Origin: UBA1858 sp964636225
GTDB lineage: Bacteria > Pseudomonadota > Gammaproteobacteria > UBA4575
Assembly (NCBI GenBank): GCA_964636225.1
Contig: CAZWQM010000002.1
Span: 62,001-126,000 of the forward strand
Length of the DNA stretch: 64,000 nucleotides
Direction: 5' to 3'
The notes under the pieces are model-generated. The model was not told the DNA's origin, made no database searches, and worked only from the letters and a program-made list of their open reading frames with translations. The first letter of the stretch is position 1. The number at the start of each line of letters is the position of its first letter. A program made the position numbers and the translations under genes. This document shows, piece after piece, positions 26,684 to 35,873 of this stretch.

Positions 26684-27297
26684 TCATACTACGTTATGAA
26701 TCTTATTCAGTATTTGACTCGCATGATGATAGTCTGGCTGAATATGCATAGATTGTGTGTCGCTTGTCAGTATAAATCCGGGAAAAGAATTCAGTTGCAG
26801 TTTGCGCGCTATTTTCAATTCATTAAACAGTTGCTGATTGATTTCATCACTGATTAAATCCTGTCTAAATTGAGTGCGATTAAGGCCGACTTCATTGGCA
26901 AGTTCTATCAGGGTTTTATTGTCGGAAGGATTGTGTGCCTCAAGATAGTAGGCGCGCTGAATCGAGTAAGTCATGGCCTCATCGTATTGAATGCCTTGTT
27001 TCTTGGCGGCAAGCACGGCACGACATGCGGGGTAAGTGCTGCGACGAGGCTGGCAGTGCTTCCAAAAGTCATAATTAAAGCGGGTGTCGGGAATGTCTTT
27101 TTGTATTTGTTGCCAGTTGCTGATGACATAATCCCGGGTTTCATCTGGCATGGGTTCGTCGCTATCTGGCGCCAGTCCACCTAGAATGGGTACCAATTCG
27201 ATTTCTTTGGGTAATTTTTCTACAAGCGTAAATATATCGGCCGAAATGCCCAGCACCAGCTACACATCGGGTTGTGAACGTAATACAGTTTCATCAT
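26684..27297 (-). pseudogene. DsbA-family thiol oxidoreductase, frameshifted
   Basis: An ORF from 27256 gives 190 residues with FrnE/DsbA-like features (ELVPILGGLAPDSDEPM, CQPRRSTYPACRAV, FPGFIL) but lacks a CxxC. The missing start lies just upstream in another frame: ATG 27294 (or 27297) encodes MKLYYVHNPMCSWCWAFRPI with the redox CSWC, then stops at TAG. A one-base indel around 27240 separates the two. Repaired, the protein would be about 200 residues, cytoplasmic, without a signal peptide. Reported as a pseudogene; a sequencing error is the alternative. Confidence 0.75.
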
Positions 27298-27341
27298 CGA
27301 TATTCAATCGTAACCGTTAATTTTTTTACTGTTTAAATATT

Positions 27342-27758
27342 ATGCCTGATTTGGTTACATCAGTATCCTTGTCCGAACTGCTGAGGCACACTGCTTCCTA
27401 GCTGCGTAATCTACATCGCGCATCAAAAGAAAGAAAAAAAGAATCCATTGATGCGTTGCGCGGTGTGATCTCTGCCTCACGTAAGACCGCAGTTTATGTT
27501 CTTCAGTTAAATAAAAAACGTGAACGCCAGTTTGCCCGGGAGAATGAACTGTCTGAAATGTGGACGCTTTTAAGTTTTCGTCTTTACGATCTGGGTTTGC
27601 CACAATTGGCCAAGAAATGTGATTTAAAGTGACGTCACTGGGCTGGCCCAGAGCAATTTGATGACAAGTTTTTACATCAGGCTGATTTGAGCCTCGATTC
27701 TATGGAAAAACTTGCCAAACAAATATTGAAAGGTTTGATTGAAAATAAGGCCGGGTAG
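27342..27758 (+). pseudogene. Unknown small protein gene with two in-frame stops
   Basis: One frame from ATG 27342 to TAG 27756 reads like a real soluble, helical protein of 138 residues except for two stops: TAG at 27399-27401 and TGA at 27630-27632. Between them the sequence is charged and coding-like (ESIDALRGVISASRKTAVYV, EMWTLLSFRLYDLGLPQLAK), and the segment after the TGA continues in the same style (WAGPEQFDDKFLHQADLSL). No family recognised. The coding signal is in this strand; the antisense ORF of 82 codons over it is a shadow. Confidence 0.55.
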
Positions 27759-27761
27759 CTT

Positions 27762-29090
27762 CTAATGAAACTTCATGCGTGGTCGGGTTTTCTGGGTCAG
27801 TATATTGGCCACAGAAATCAGTCCAACACGGATGAACCCCATGATTGCCAGTTGATGCATCTTGTATAAAGACAAATAAACAAAACGGGCGAGAATACCT
27901 TCAATCATAAAACTGCCTGCTGCCTTGCCCATTAAGTTCCCCATCATATTACCTACTGTAGCGTAGTTACTCAGGTTGATGAGTGAGCCATAGTCTACAT
28001 AGCGATAGTTTGGTAATGGCTTGCCTTTTAATCGGTTCTTCATCGTCTTAACTAACAGTGAAGCTTGTTGATGTGCTGCCTGGGCGCGGGGTGGTACTGT
28101 CGTGTTCGTAATAGGAATTGGGCAGGCTGCACAATCACCCAGTGCGAAAATATTGCTATCTCGCGTGGTTTCCAGCGTCTCCTTGACTACAAGCCTATTA
28201 TTGCGAGTTGTTTCCAGGCCGTCGATATTGTTGAGAAAGTCTGGTGCCTTGATGCCGGCTGACCAAACTTTGATTTCAGATGGAATCAGTCCGCCTTTGT
28301 CGGTAATAAAGCCCTCGGCCGTGGCTTCATTAATACGATGCCCGGTCAGCACTTTAATTTTTATTTTTTCCAATGCTTCAACTGTTTTTTCAGAAAGCTC
28401 AGCAGGAAGTGCCGGTAGGACCCTGTCTGCAGCCTCTATTATAGTGATTTTAATATTTTCACGATGTAACTCATCAATACCAAATTTGATCAACTGATTA
28501 AAGGCTTCATGCAATTCAGCCGATAATTCCACTCCAGTGGCGCCGGCACCAGCAATGGCGACTTTAAGTTGGCCTTCACGTAACGGACTTGTTTGTGCAT
28601 GTGCAGTATAAGCGCTGCGCAGCAGTTGCTGATGAAATGCATCTGCTTCTGTGCGCGTATCCAGAAACATACAGTGCTTTTTTACGCCTTTGATACCAAA
28701 ATCATTGGTCTGGCTGCCGACTGCAAAAATCAGTGTATCGTAATTAAAAGTTCGGCGAGGAATGTATTCAACGCCATACTTGTCTTGAGTGGGTGCCAGT
28801 GAAATTTGTTTTTTCTCACGGTCCAGGGTGTCCATACGACCGATTCTGAATATAAAGTGATTTTTGTAAGACAGTGCGGGATAACTGACTTCATCTTCAT
28901 AAGAATTAAGTGTGCCCGCAGCCACTTCATGCAGAAGAGGCTTCCAGGTATGCGTGAGTTCGCTATCGACCAGAGTGATCTTTGCCTTGCCTTTTTTCCC
29001 CAGCTTGTTTCCAAGGCTGGCGGCCAGTTCCAGTCCACCTGCGCCGCCACCGACAATAATAATGTGGTGTAAGTCCGTTGAGTTATTCAT
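27762..29090 (-). CDS. ndh: Type II NADH dehydrogenase (NDH-2)
   Basis: The 442-residue flavoprotein passes electrons from NADH to quinone at the inner membrane without pumping protons. It has an N-terminal FAD-binding fold IIIVGGGAGGLELA (about residues 10-23), a second NADH-binding fold VAIAGAGATGVELSAEL (about 170-186), and FALGDCAACP near the FAD O2' site. The C-terminal part carries the membrane-associating amphipathic stretch ending LISVANILTQKTRP. Its start overlaps the roxA end by 8 nt. It is intact although many genes around it are broken. Confidence 0.93.
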   Translation of the reverse strand: MNNSTDLHHIIIVGGGAGGLELAASLGNKLGKKGKAKITLVDSELTHTWKPLLHEVAAGTLNSYEDEVSYPALSYKNHFIFRIGRMDTLDREKKQISLAPTQDKYGVEYIPRRTFNYDTLIFAVGSQTNDFGIKGVKKHCMFLDTRTEADAFHQQLLRSAYTAHAQTSPLREGQLKVAIAGAGATGVELSAELHEAFNQLIKFGIDELHRENIKITIIEAADRVLPALPAELSEKTVEALEKIKIKVLTGHRINEATAEGFITDKGGLIPSEIKVWSAGIKAPDFLNNIDGLETTRNNRLVVKETLETTRDSNIFALGDCAACPIPITNTTVPPRAQAAHQQASLLVKTMKNRLKGKPLPNYRYVDYGSLINLSNYATVGNMMGNLMGKAAGSFMIEGILARFVYLSLYKMHQLAIMGFIRVGLISVANILTQKTRPRMKFH

Positions 29091-30246
29091 CGTTAAAATA
29101 TAAAGCGCCTTGATTAAGTAAAGTTAAAAGCAAAAGCAAGTTATTTTTATTTTGCGTAAATTCGTTAGAACAGATTTTAAGGTTACTGCATAAGTATTCG
29201 ACCAGATCATTGGATTCCTTTCCTGTTTCAATAAAAATACCGTCTACATAAATTCTGTTTAGTCCGTCATAGCTTATATAAGCAAACCGGGAACTCTCAT
29301 TGCGCATCAGGTATCGGTCTGAGAACAGATAATTTTTCAATTCAGCTGGCGTGTACGAGTGCTCAGACTGGAGAGGTTCCAAATCGTTCAATGTCTGATA
29401 TTTTGGAGTAGTAACATAACGTGCAAACCAGTCCGCGATAGAGTCCTGATCCTGAAGGTAGTGAGACAATATTCTCCGCACCTTGGTTAAAACTTGTGCG
29501 CTGATTTCTCCGGTGTTTTGCTGTTGGGTTAAATCCGGGTCGCAATAGCGCAGTGATTCAGAAAGCTTATCACTTATATAATCCGTATATTCACGCAATA
29601 ACTCATTATGTGAAGCGGCGCGAAACCCCACTGAACAGGTAATACAATCGCTACCTCTGGCAACGCCATTGTGTCCGACACCGGGAGGCATATATAAAAT
29701 GTCGCCAGGATTGAGTAGCCAGCTCTGTTCCGCCTGAAAGTCGCGCAGAATTTTAAGTGGCATATCACTCCTCAAGGCTGAGTTGTCATCGTAGTGACCT
29801 CCGACTTCCCACTGACGCTGGCCTTGAGTCTGTACAAGAAACACATCGTAATGGTCATAGTGCGGTCCCACGCCACCTCCGTCACTGGCATAGCTCATCA
29901 TGAGATCATCAATGCGCCAGCGGGGAATAAAATTAAACTGTTCAAGTAACTCGGCAGCTTCTGGAATGTAATGATCTACTGCTTGAACCAGCAGAGTCCA
30001 GTTTGTGTTTGGCAGCGAAGTAAAATCATCGCAATTGAAAGGCCCGTGTCTGAGTAGCCATGCGTCCTGAGTCTTAATGATTAATCGAGATTCAACAGTT
30101 TCTTTACAAGCCAGGCCAGCCAGTTGTTCGGCACTCAGCGGAGACTTGATCGCTGGAATTGCATTACGAATCAAAAGGGGCTGTTTTTGCCAGTAGCGTG
30201 ATAAGAAAGTATTCAGGTCTGTATTACCGAGAGGTAAATGATTCAT
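29083..30246 (-). CDS. roxA: Ribosomal protein uL16 arginine hydroxylase (RoxA/YcfD type)
   Basis: Fe(II)/2-oxoglutarate oxygenase of the cupin/JmjC fold that hydroxylates an arginine of ribosomal protein uL16. The 387-residue protein has the N-terminal FLSRYWQKQPLLIRNAIP, the iron-binding HxD in GPHYDHYDVFL and the distal His in GVGHNGVARGS, preceded by the PGDILYMPPG turn. The C-terminal winged-helix dimerisation region (LFSDRYLMRNESSRFAY) is complete. Its stop lies inside the ndh start, and the GNAT gene ends 27 nt upstream of its start, so the three genes form one unit. Confidence 0.92.
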   Translation of the reverse strand: MNHLPLGNTDLNTFLSRYWQKQPLLIRNAIPAIKSPLSAEQLAGLACKETVESRLIIKTQDAWLLRHGPFNCDDFTSLPNTNWTLLVQAVDHYIPEAAELLEQFNFIPRWRIDDLMMSYASDGGGVGPHYDHYDVFLVQTQGQRQWEVGGHYDDNSALRSDMPLKILRDFQAEQSWLLNPGDILYMPPGVGHNGVARGSDCITCSVGFRAASHNELLREYTDYISDKLSESLRYCDPDLTQQQNTGEISAQVLTKVRRILSHYLQDQDSIADWFARYVTTPKYQTLNDLEPLQSEHSYTPAELKNYLFSDRYLMRNESSRFAYISYDGLNRIYVDGIFIETGKESNDLVEYLCSNLKICSNEFTQNKNNLLLLLTLLNQGALYFNDE

Positions 30247-30273
30247 GATGGATAGGCTGAAATAGTCAATAGG

Positions 30274-30741
30274 CTATCTTCGGGGCATGGTTTTGAGCAT
30301 TTGAATATGTGTAATCCCGTCTTCCAGGTGGCACTCAGAAGTTTGTGTAAAATCAAACTTTTCATAAAATTCTTTCAAATGAGCCTGTGCACTAATCATT
30401 ATGCGATTTTCAGGCGATAAGTGATTAATCTGTTGAAAGCAGTGCTGCATGAGCTGAGAGCCGATTCCTTCGCGGCGCATCGAGATGTGCACTGCAATAC
30501 GACCGATACTGACCTCATCATAATTCACCCCGGGTGCCAGCAGTCGAGCGTAAGCGACCAATTTGGATTCATTATATGCCATGATGTGGTGCGTATCGGC
30601 TAAGCGGTCTTTATTATCAAGTTCCGAGTATGGGCATTGCTGCTCAACCACGAATATATCAATACGGAATTTTATTAATTCATATAGCTGCGTAATATTA
30701 AATTGTTCGAACGGTATACATTTCCAATGCAGATATTTCAT
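30274..30741 (-). CDS. elaA: ElaA-family GNAT N-acetyltransferase
   Basis: The 155-residue protein matches the ElaA branch of GNAT enzymes: WKCIPFEQFNITQLYELIKFR at the N-terminus, the FVVEQQCPYSELD segment, SIGRIAVHISMRREGIGSQL with the acetyl-CoA pyrophosphate loop, and a C-terminal FYEKFDF. The substrate of ElaA is unknown. It reads into roxA and ndh. The protein lacks any membrane or export signal. Confidence 0.88.
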   Translation of the reverse strand: MKYLHWKCIPFEQFNITQLYELIKFRIDIFVVEQQCPYSELDNKDRLADTHHIMAYNESKLVAYARLLAPGVNYDEVSIGRIAVHISMRREGIGSQLMQHCFQQINHLSPENRIMISAQAHLKEFYEKFDFTQTSECHLEDGITHIQMLKTMPRR

Positions 30742-30843
30742 GCTAGTTTGACAATCAAATGCGAAAATGAAGATTTTATCATTAATCGGTTTTAATCAAA
30801 GAAAAAACCTGATATTTAAAATGTCAGCGACAAAATCATAAAC

Positions 30844-31056
30844 TTGAAAATACTTAAACTGAGTATAGCTTTGATGGTATTTGGTCTTATTCTTATTGTG
30901 GCGGATAAATAATATTACCAACATGCTGATACAGGCAGAACTGTTAACGAAAGTTTTATGCTGCCATTGGGTTCAGTTTTGTTATTGTTGGCCGGAATGG
31001 GGCTGATCTACGTATTTGCTGTGTGGCTGAGCAGAACTCATGGAGGAAAACAATAA
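30844..31056 (+). pseudogene. Small two-helix membrane protein with in-frame stop
   Basis: From TTG 30844 (or ATG 30874) one frame reads a membrane helix (LSIALMVFGLILIVA), a TAA at 30910-30912, a short loop (YYQHADTGRTVNESFMLPLG), a second helix (SVLLLLAGMGLIYVFAVWL) and a basic tail to TAA 31054. Apart from the one stop the frame is continuous, giving 70 codons. No family name can be assigned. It lies 19 nt before the pseudouridine synthase gene. Confidence 0.5.
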
Positions 31057-31075
31057 TGACCAGAAGTCATGATTC

Positions 31076-31630
31076 ATGAGTACACTGGTTCTATTTAACA
31101 AGCCTTATGGCGTGCTAAGCCAGTTTACTGACGAGGATGGACGCAAAACATTGGCAGATTATATTTTAATCAAACATGTGTATGCGGCTGGAAGACTGGA
31201 TAAAGACAGCGAGGGGTTATTATTGTTAACGGATAATGGCAAACTCAAAGATCGAATTGCCAATCCTAAAAATAAGCTTACCAAATACTACTGGGTGCAG
31301 GTAGAAGGCGAAGTGGATAATCTAGCGATGAATGCGCTAGAGAAAGGCGTTGATCTCAAGGATGGATTAACCAAGCCTGCGAAAGTTAAGCGTATAAAAG
31401 AGCCCGATGGCATATGGCCGAGAAATCCTCCTATAAGAGAACGTAAAAATATACCTACGCAGTGGCTGGAAATAGCCATTCGGGAAGGTAAGAACAGGCA
31501 GGTAAGAAGGATGACGGCGACGGTGGGATATCCGACACTAAGGCTTATACGCCATCGTATAGGGAACTGGGACCTGGGAGATCTGGCGCCGGGTGCAAGC
31601 AGAATACTTAAGGCTGATATTTCTTTATAA
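31076..31630 (+). CDS. rluE: 23S rRNA pseudouridine synthase (RluE-like)
   Basis: The 184-residue protein lacks the S4 domain and begins directly with the catalytic fold (LVLFNKPYGVLSQFTDEDGR), as in RluE, which modifies U2457 of 23S rRNA. The catalytic Asp is in AGRLDKDSEGLLLL, and the RNA-binding basic loop is EGKNRQVRRMTATVGYPTLRL. RluE is preferred to RsuA/RluB because of the missing S4 domain. It is complete and lies in the inserted block between ybeD and lipB. Confidence 0.9.
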   Translation: MSTLVLFNKPYGVLSQFTDEDGRKTLADYILIKHVYAAGRLDKDSEGLLLLTDNGKLKDRIANPKNKLTKYYWVQVEGEVDNLAMNALEKGVDLKDGLTKPAKVKRIKEPDGIWPRNPPIRERKNIPTQWLEIAIREGKNRQVRRMTATVGYPTLRLIRHRIGNWDLGDLAPGASRILKADISL

Positions 31631-31699
31631 TATGTTTGCAGATAACTGCTTGATGTTTACCGGTTATAGTCAATTAATCTTGCGAATAAGTGTCGAGAT

Positions 31700-31987
31700 A
31701 TGAGCAAATATAATTTTCCTTTCGTAGCCCTGATGCTCGGCATTGTTTTCATCATGGTGCTTCTGGTAGGCGGGCAGCCCGACAGTCAACAGGTTACAAA
31801 AATACCGCTCTTGACTTTATTGATTGTGAGTGAATTTGCATTTTTTGTATGTGTTATTGGCGTGTATCTAAGTGTGCGCAGAGTAACGGATCTGGGTTAC
31901 AGTGCCTTGCATGTGGTAGCGGGAGGCGCTTGTCTGATAATGGCTGTCTGGTTTATGAAGCTGGGCATAGGCTTTTGGCCATTGTAA
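31700..31987 (+). CDS. Small membrane protein, unknown
   Basis: The 95-residue product has three hydrophobic segments: residues 7-25 (FVALMLGIVFIMVLLVGG), 35-57 (LLTLLIVSEFAFFVCVIGVYLS) and 70-92 (LHVVAGGACLIMAVWFMKLGIG). Short polar loops join them and the N-terminus is basic. No family recognised. It follows the pseudouridine synthase gene by 69 nt and precedes the DUF6498-like gene by 30 nt in the same orientation. Confidence 0.6.
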   Translation: MSKYNFPFVALMLGIVFIMVLLVGGQPDSQQVTKIPLLTLLIVSEFAFFVCVIGVYLSVRRVTDLGYSALHVVAGGACLIMAVWFMKLGIGFWPL

Positions 31988-32017
31988 AAGAGTTAAATGC
32001 CTTGAACGGTTAGCTTA

Positions 32018-32629
32018 ATGAAAATAAGCAATGCATCGTTTGCGTTAATAATTGGAAATCTGATACCTATTATTGGTGTGTTATTTTTTGGCTGGCAGTT
32101 GTTTCCATTGATACTTTTATACTGGCTAGAGAATGTCATTATTGGTGTGTTTAATGCGCTTAAAATGCTGAGCTGCACCGGTTCTGAAGTTTTTCATAAA
32201 AAAATATTTTTGACACTTTTCTTCTCTGTGCACTACGGAATGTTTTGTTTTGGTCATGGGACATTTGTGGTGGACCTGTTTGGCGGGGAACTTGATTCTA
32301 TTCCGGCAGCGTTACATTTAGTCACTCAAAATGGTTTGCAGTTGGCGTTTATTGCGCTCATCATCAGCCACGGAGTGTCATTTTTGCAGAACTTTGTTAT
32401 GCGAGGTGAATACAAATCTCTGTCAGTATCTGAAATCATGTTTATGCCATACAAAAGAATTATTGTATTGCATGTGTTTATTATTTTTGGCGGGATGGCA
32501 TTGCAAACATTTGGCGTTACGCAAACGGGCTTGGTGATGCTGGCAGCGGTTAAAATTATTGCCGATCTTATTGCGCATAAAGTCGAGCATAGAAAAAAAC
32601 CTGAGCCTGAAAATAAAGTGCATTTATGA
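32018..32629 (+). CDS. DUF6498-like integral membrane protein
   Basis: The 203-residue protein has about five membrane helices. The early PLILLYWLENVIIGVFNALKM stretch is typical of DUF6498 proteins, and the histidines in SVHYGMFCFGHGTFV and ISHGVSFLQNF lie in or next to helices, possibly binding a metal or haem; that is speculation. The C-terminal tail is basic and cytoplasmic. Its TGA overlaps the lipB ATG as ATGA, so lipB translation is probably coupled to it. Confidence 0.7.
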   Translation: MKISNASFALIIGNLIPIIGVLFFGWQLFPLILLYWLENVIIGVFNALKMLSCTGSEVFHKKIFLTLFFSVHYGMFCFGHGTFVVDLFGGELDSIPAALHLVTQNGLQLAFIALIISHGVSFLQNFVMRGEYKSLSVSEIMFMPYKRIIVLHVFIIFGGMALQTFGVTQTGLVMLAAVKIIADLIAHKVEHRKKPEPENKVHL

Positions 32630-33255
32630 ATGCTGCAACTCATTTTAAACAGCCCATTATACGTCGCCTGGGAGAGCAGGACTATGCGCTAGTGTATCAG
32701 GAAATGTGTCAGTTTACGGATCATCGCGATGCGAAAACAAGAGATGAAATCTGGTTATTGCAGCATCGTCCGGTTTTTACTTTGGGTCGAAATGCAAATA
32801 AAAGTAATCTGCTGATTGAATCAAATATTCCTGTGATTCAGTCGGATCGTGGAGGAGATGTCACCTATCATGGACCGGGGCAATTGGTGATTTATTGTCT
32901 GATGGATTTAAAGCGATTGCACTTGGGTGTAAAAAATCTGGTGATAGGTTTGGAACAGGTGGTAATACAATACCTGTCTGAGCATAATATAGAAGGGCAA
33001 CGTTTAAAGTCTGCACCTGGTGTGTACGTAAACGAAAATAAACTGGCTTCATTGGGATTGCGTGTGCGTCAAGGTTGTTCCTTTCATGGTCTGGCGGTCA
33101 ATGTGAAGATGGATAAGACACCATTTACTTATATTAATCCATGTGGGATAGAAGGTATGAAAGTAACTCAGCTTGCGGATCTGGGGATTAGTGAAAGTAT
33201 TGACCAGGTGGCATCGCGGCTAATGAATTTAATGGCTAAGCAGTTTTATGGCTAA
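32626..33255 (+). CDS. lipB: Octanoyl-[ACP]:protein N-octanoyltransferase
   Basis: Transfers octanoate from ACP to lipoyl domains. The 209-residue protein has the family signature VIQSDRGGDVTYHGPGQLVIY, the catalytic Lys139 in NENKLASLGLRV and catalytic Cys173 in INPCGIEGM. Start overlaps the upstream membrane-protein stop (ATGA), and its end overlaps lipA by 8 nt. In most relatives lipB directly follows ybeD; here a 6.4-kb block separates them. Confidence 0.96.
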   Translation: MNAATHFKQPIIRRLGEQDYALVYQEMCQFTDHRDAKTRDEIWLLQHRPVFTLGRNANKSNLLIESNIPVIQSDRGGDVTYHGPGQLVIYCLMDLKRLHLGVKNLVIGLEQVVIQYLSEHNIEGQRLKSAPGVYVNENKLASLGLRVRQGCSFHGLAVNVKMDKTPFTYINPCGIEGMKVTQLADLGISESIDQVASRLMNLMAKQFYG

Positions 33256-34189
33256 TTCAAAAAATGTAAACAAGCAGCGAGGTGCGGCTAAAGTCGCACG
33301 TATCCCTGTTAAAGTAGTACAAAGTGAAAATGTATTACGCAAGCCGGAATGGATCAGAATCAAAATCACCAATTCAGAAAGGGTCAGTCGGCTTAGAGGA
33401 ACAATACGTGGTAACGGGCTGTATACTGTATGTGAAGAAGCCTCATGTCCTAATCTTAATGAATGTTATGCACATGGCACCGCGACGTTTATGATTTTGG
33501 GTGAGCTGTGTACGCGAAGATGTCCATTCTGTGATGTGGCCCATGGTCGCCCAATCCCCCCGGATGTGAATGAGCCGCATAAACTGGCTGAAACCATTAA
33601 GCTGATGCAGTTGAAATATGTCGTCATTACCTCTGTGGATCGTGATGATCTCAAAGACGGCGGTGCCAAACACTTTCAGGCCTGTATCAAGCAGGTAAGA
33701 GAACAAAACCCACACATTAAAATCGAAATATTGGTGCCGGATTTTCGTGGACGAATGGAAGTGGCGCTGCAGGCGTTGCAGCCACAACTGCCGGATGTTT
33801 TTAATCATAACCTGGAAACAGTGCCGCGCTTATACAAGCAGGCGCGACCTGGTGCTGACTATCAATGGTCGCTGGATCTGCTGAAGAATTTCAAGCAATT
33901 GGGCTCAAACATACCCACTAAATCCGGACTCATGCTGGGTCTAGGAGAAGAGTTGGATGAAGTCAGAGAAGTCATGCGAGATTTGAGAAATCATGACTGC
34001 GATATGCTCACACTCGGTCAATACCTGCAGCCTTCAAAACATCATCTCCCTGTTATGCGCTATGTGACACCTGATGAATTTGAGCAATTAAAACAGGAAG
34101 GACTTGAGATGGGTTTTGCCAATGTCGCCAGTGGACCGTTGGTGCGTTCTTCCTATCATGCCGATCGACAGGCGGTTGAGAGTATATAG
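33248..34189 (+). CDS. lipA: Lipoyl synthase
   Basis: Radical-SAM enzyme that inserts two sulfurs into protein-bound octanoyl groups. The 313-residue protein carries the auxiliary cluster cysteines Cys62, Cys67 and Cys73 (CEEASCPNLNEC) and the radical-SAM triad Cys88, Cys92 and Cys95 (CTRRCPFC). The closing RSSYHAD holds the auxiliary cluster serine. It overlaps lipB by 8 nt, so both lipoate steps are made together. Lipoylated dehydrogenases and the glycine cleavage H protein would be the recipients. Confidence 0.98.
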   Translation: MANSKNVNKQRGAAKVARIPVKVVQSENVLRKPEWIRIKITNSERVSRLRGTIRGNGLYTVCEEASCPNLNECYAHGTATFMILGELCTRRCPFCDVAHGRPIPPDVNEPHKLAETIKLMQLKYVVITSVDRDDLKDGGAKHFQACIKQVREQNPHIKIEILVPDFRGRMEVALQALQPQLPDVFNHNLETVPRLYKQARPGADYQWSLDLLKNFKQLGSNIPTKSGLMLGLGEELDEVREVMRDLRNHDCDMLTLGQYLQPSKHHLPVMRYVTPDEFEQLKQEGLEMGFANVASGPLVRSSYHADRQAVESI

Positions 34190-34207
34190 TTGTAGACTAA
34201 TGCAATT

Positions 34208-34224
34208 ATTATTTTCGAAATAAT
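34208..34224. terminator. Weak AT-rich hairpin between lipA and murU
   Basis: A 7-bp perfect inverted repeat ATTATTT / AAATAAT with a TCG loop lies between the convergent lipA and murU. The stem is A/T only, and the run of T on either side is short. It may serve as a weak two-way terminator. Confidence 0.3.
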
Positions 34225-34236
34225 GCAGTTGAGGCA

Positions 34237-34899
34237 TTACTTATGCATGGCTATTTTGTTTGCGTTATGCAATCGACTGGCAGTGCCTACATCAAACCAC
34301 TCGCCTTGATATAGTTCCGAGCTGATGGTGTTTTCCTTGATGCAGCGTTGAATAATTTCCAGTAATGGAAATTTGCGTTTCTCATAATTGAATAACGTGG
34401 GATCGAGATAAGCAATGCCACTGTATGTGTAGCGCATGTTTGAAGCACTGTGCAGATTAATTTCATTGGCATTGAAATCGCCCTCGGGGTGATGTTCGGG
34501 ATTGCACACCATAATCATATGCATTTGGTTTAGACCTAGCTGAAAGTGTGGATCAAAGGGAACGTTGCTGTAAATATCCGAACTGATCACCAGAAAAGGA
34601 TTGTCACCCAGTAAAGGAAGTGCGAAGGCAATGCCACCCGCTGTTTCCAGTGCCTCTTCTCCTTCATGGGAGTATTGAATCGCTATGTCATAGCGGCTGC
34701 CATTGCCTAAATAGTTGCGAATCTGTTCACCCAGGTGTGCAAGGTTTATCACAATGGATTCAAAACCGCTTTGAGCCAGTTTTTTTATATGATGTTCAAT
34801 CAGTGTGTCCTGACCGACTTTTACTAATGGCTTGGGCGTTTTGTCGGTTAACGGTCGCATGCGATTGCCACGGCCAGCTGCCAGAATCATTGCTTTCAT
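34237..34899 (-). CDS. murU: N-acetylmuramate alpha-1-phosphate uridylyltransferase (MurU-like)
   Basis: Nucleotidyltransferase that makes UDP-MurNAc from recycled MurNAc-1-phosphate. The 220-residue protein opens with AMILAAGRGNRMRPLTDKTP, the nucleotide-binding loop, followed by KPLV and the metal-binding ISSDIY (Asp of the DXD-like site) and a C-terminal WFDVGTASRL. The pair with the adjacent kinase, overlapping by 4 nt, is the amgK-murU recycling shunt known in Pseudomonas, which bypasses fosfomycin-sensitive MurA. In Pseudomonas the pair sits near lptD; here it follows lipA on the other strand. Confidence 0.88.
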   Translation of the reverse strand: MKAMILAAGRGNRMRPLTDKTPKPLVKVGQDTLIEHHIKKLAQSGFESIVINLAHLGEQIRNYLGNGSRYDIAIQYSHEGEEALETAGGIAFALPLLGDNPFLVISSDIYSNVPFDPHFQLGLNQMHMIMVCNPEHHPEGDFNANEINLHSASNMRYTYSGIAYLDPTLFNYEKRKFPLLEIIQRCIKENTISSELYQGEWFDVGTASRLHNANKIAMHK

Positions 34900-35873
34900 A
34901 GAGAGCTGACCAACTGGTTTAAGTAATTCAATTCAGGATATTTGTGACTGACTTCTTTAATATAGCTAAGTGTGCGTGGAATATCATTAAGATAGACCGA
35001 TTTTCCATCACGATAATTCAGTCGGCAAAAAATTCCGGTGGCCTTTAAATGTCTTTGGACGCCCATTAAATCAAACCAGCGCACGAACTGACTCAGTGAA
35101 CAGTCACATTCAAGTTGTTGATGGAAATAACTAACCCAGTGGTCAATATCGTTTTGCGGCCATGAGATATAGCAATCTCTTAGCAGTGAGACGAGGTCAT
35201 AAGTGACCGGACCAAATACGGCGTCCTGAAAATCAATTATGCCGAGTTGCTCGTCTTCCAGTAACATCAGGTTTCTTGAATGATAATCGCGATGCACAAA
35301 GACCTGCGCTTGTTCCAGAGCATTTTTTTCCAGTGTGTTAAAGGTAGCCGCTAGCTGTTTGTTGTCATCATCTGTTAATTTTTTACACAGATGCTTACCC
35401 AAATACCAATCGCTGAAAAGTGCCATCTCTTTTTGTAAAAGTGCACTATCGTATTTTGGCAAATGACTGGCGGGCACTCTTTGTAGAACAATAATCTGGT
35501 TCATTGCGGTTTTATAATATTGCTCAGCATTATCGTTATTCAAACAACCCAGCAGCAATTGATCTCCCAGATCCTGCTGCACGTAAAATCCCTCTTCTTC
35601 GGAAGCAAGGTAAATTCTTGGTGCAGGCAGGTTATGGTCAGCCAGTAGTAAAGCAATATCAATAAAAGGCTGAATGTTTTCATGCTCAGGGGGGGCATCT
35701 ACTGCGATTAGTGAAACCTCATCCAAACCCAATTCATTTTTTGCAGTAAATCTGAAATATCGTCTGAAGCTGGCGTCACCGGACACGGATGAAAATGAAT
35801 CGTCTACCACATCAAAAAAAGAGTTGATCCAGGTATGTAATTGCTCTGCGCGTGGGTCTGATCTTGTGTTCAT
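34896..35873 (-). CDS. amgK: N-acetylmuramate/N-acetylglucosamine kinase (AmgK-like)
   Basis: Aminoglycoside-phosphotransferase-fold kinase that phosphorylates the anomeric position of MurNAc/GlcNAc for cell-wall recycling. The 325-residue protein has the catalytic loop VHRDYHSRNLM (Asp and Asn) and the metal-binding IIDFQDAVFGPVTYDL. The N-lobe FRRYFRF stretch and YVQQDLGDQLLLG hinge fit the family. Its ATGA stop/start overlap with murU shows coupling. The lytic transglycosylase genes in this window would feed this pathway. Confidence 0.88.
   Translation of the reverse strand: MNTRSDPRAEQLHTWINSFFDVVDDSFSSVSGDASFRRYFRFTAKNELGLDEVSLIAVDAPPEHENIQPFIDIALLLADHNLPAPRIYLASEEEGFYVQQDLGDQLLLGCLNNDNAEQYYKTAMNQIIVLQRVPASHLPKYDSALLQKEMALFSDWYLGKHLCKKLTDDDNKQLAATFNTLEKNALEQAQVFVHRDYHSRNLMLLEDEQLGIIDFQDAVFGPVTYDLVSLLRDCYISWPQNDIDHWVSYFHQQLECDCSLSQFVRWFDLMGVQRHLKATGIFCRLNYRDGKSVYLNDIPRTLSYIKEVSHKYPELNYLNQLVSSL

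Noticed and set aside
26180..32625. Genomic island or prophage between ybeD and lipB
   Set aside because: No integrase, transposase, phage gene, tRNA or flanking direct repeat was seen; it is reported only as an accessory block.
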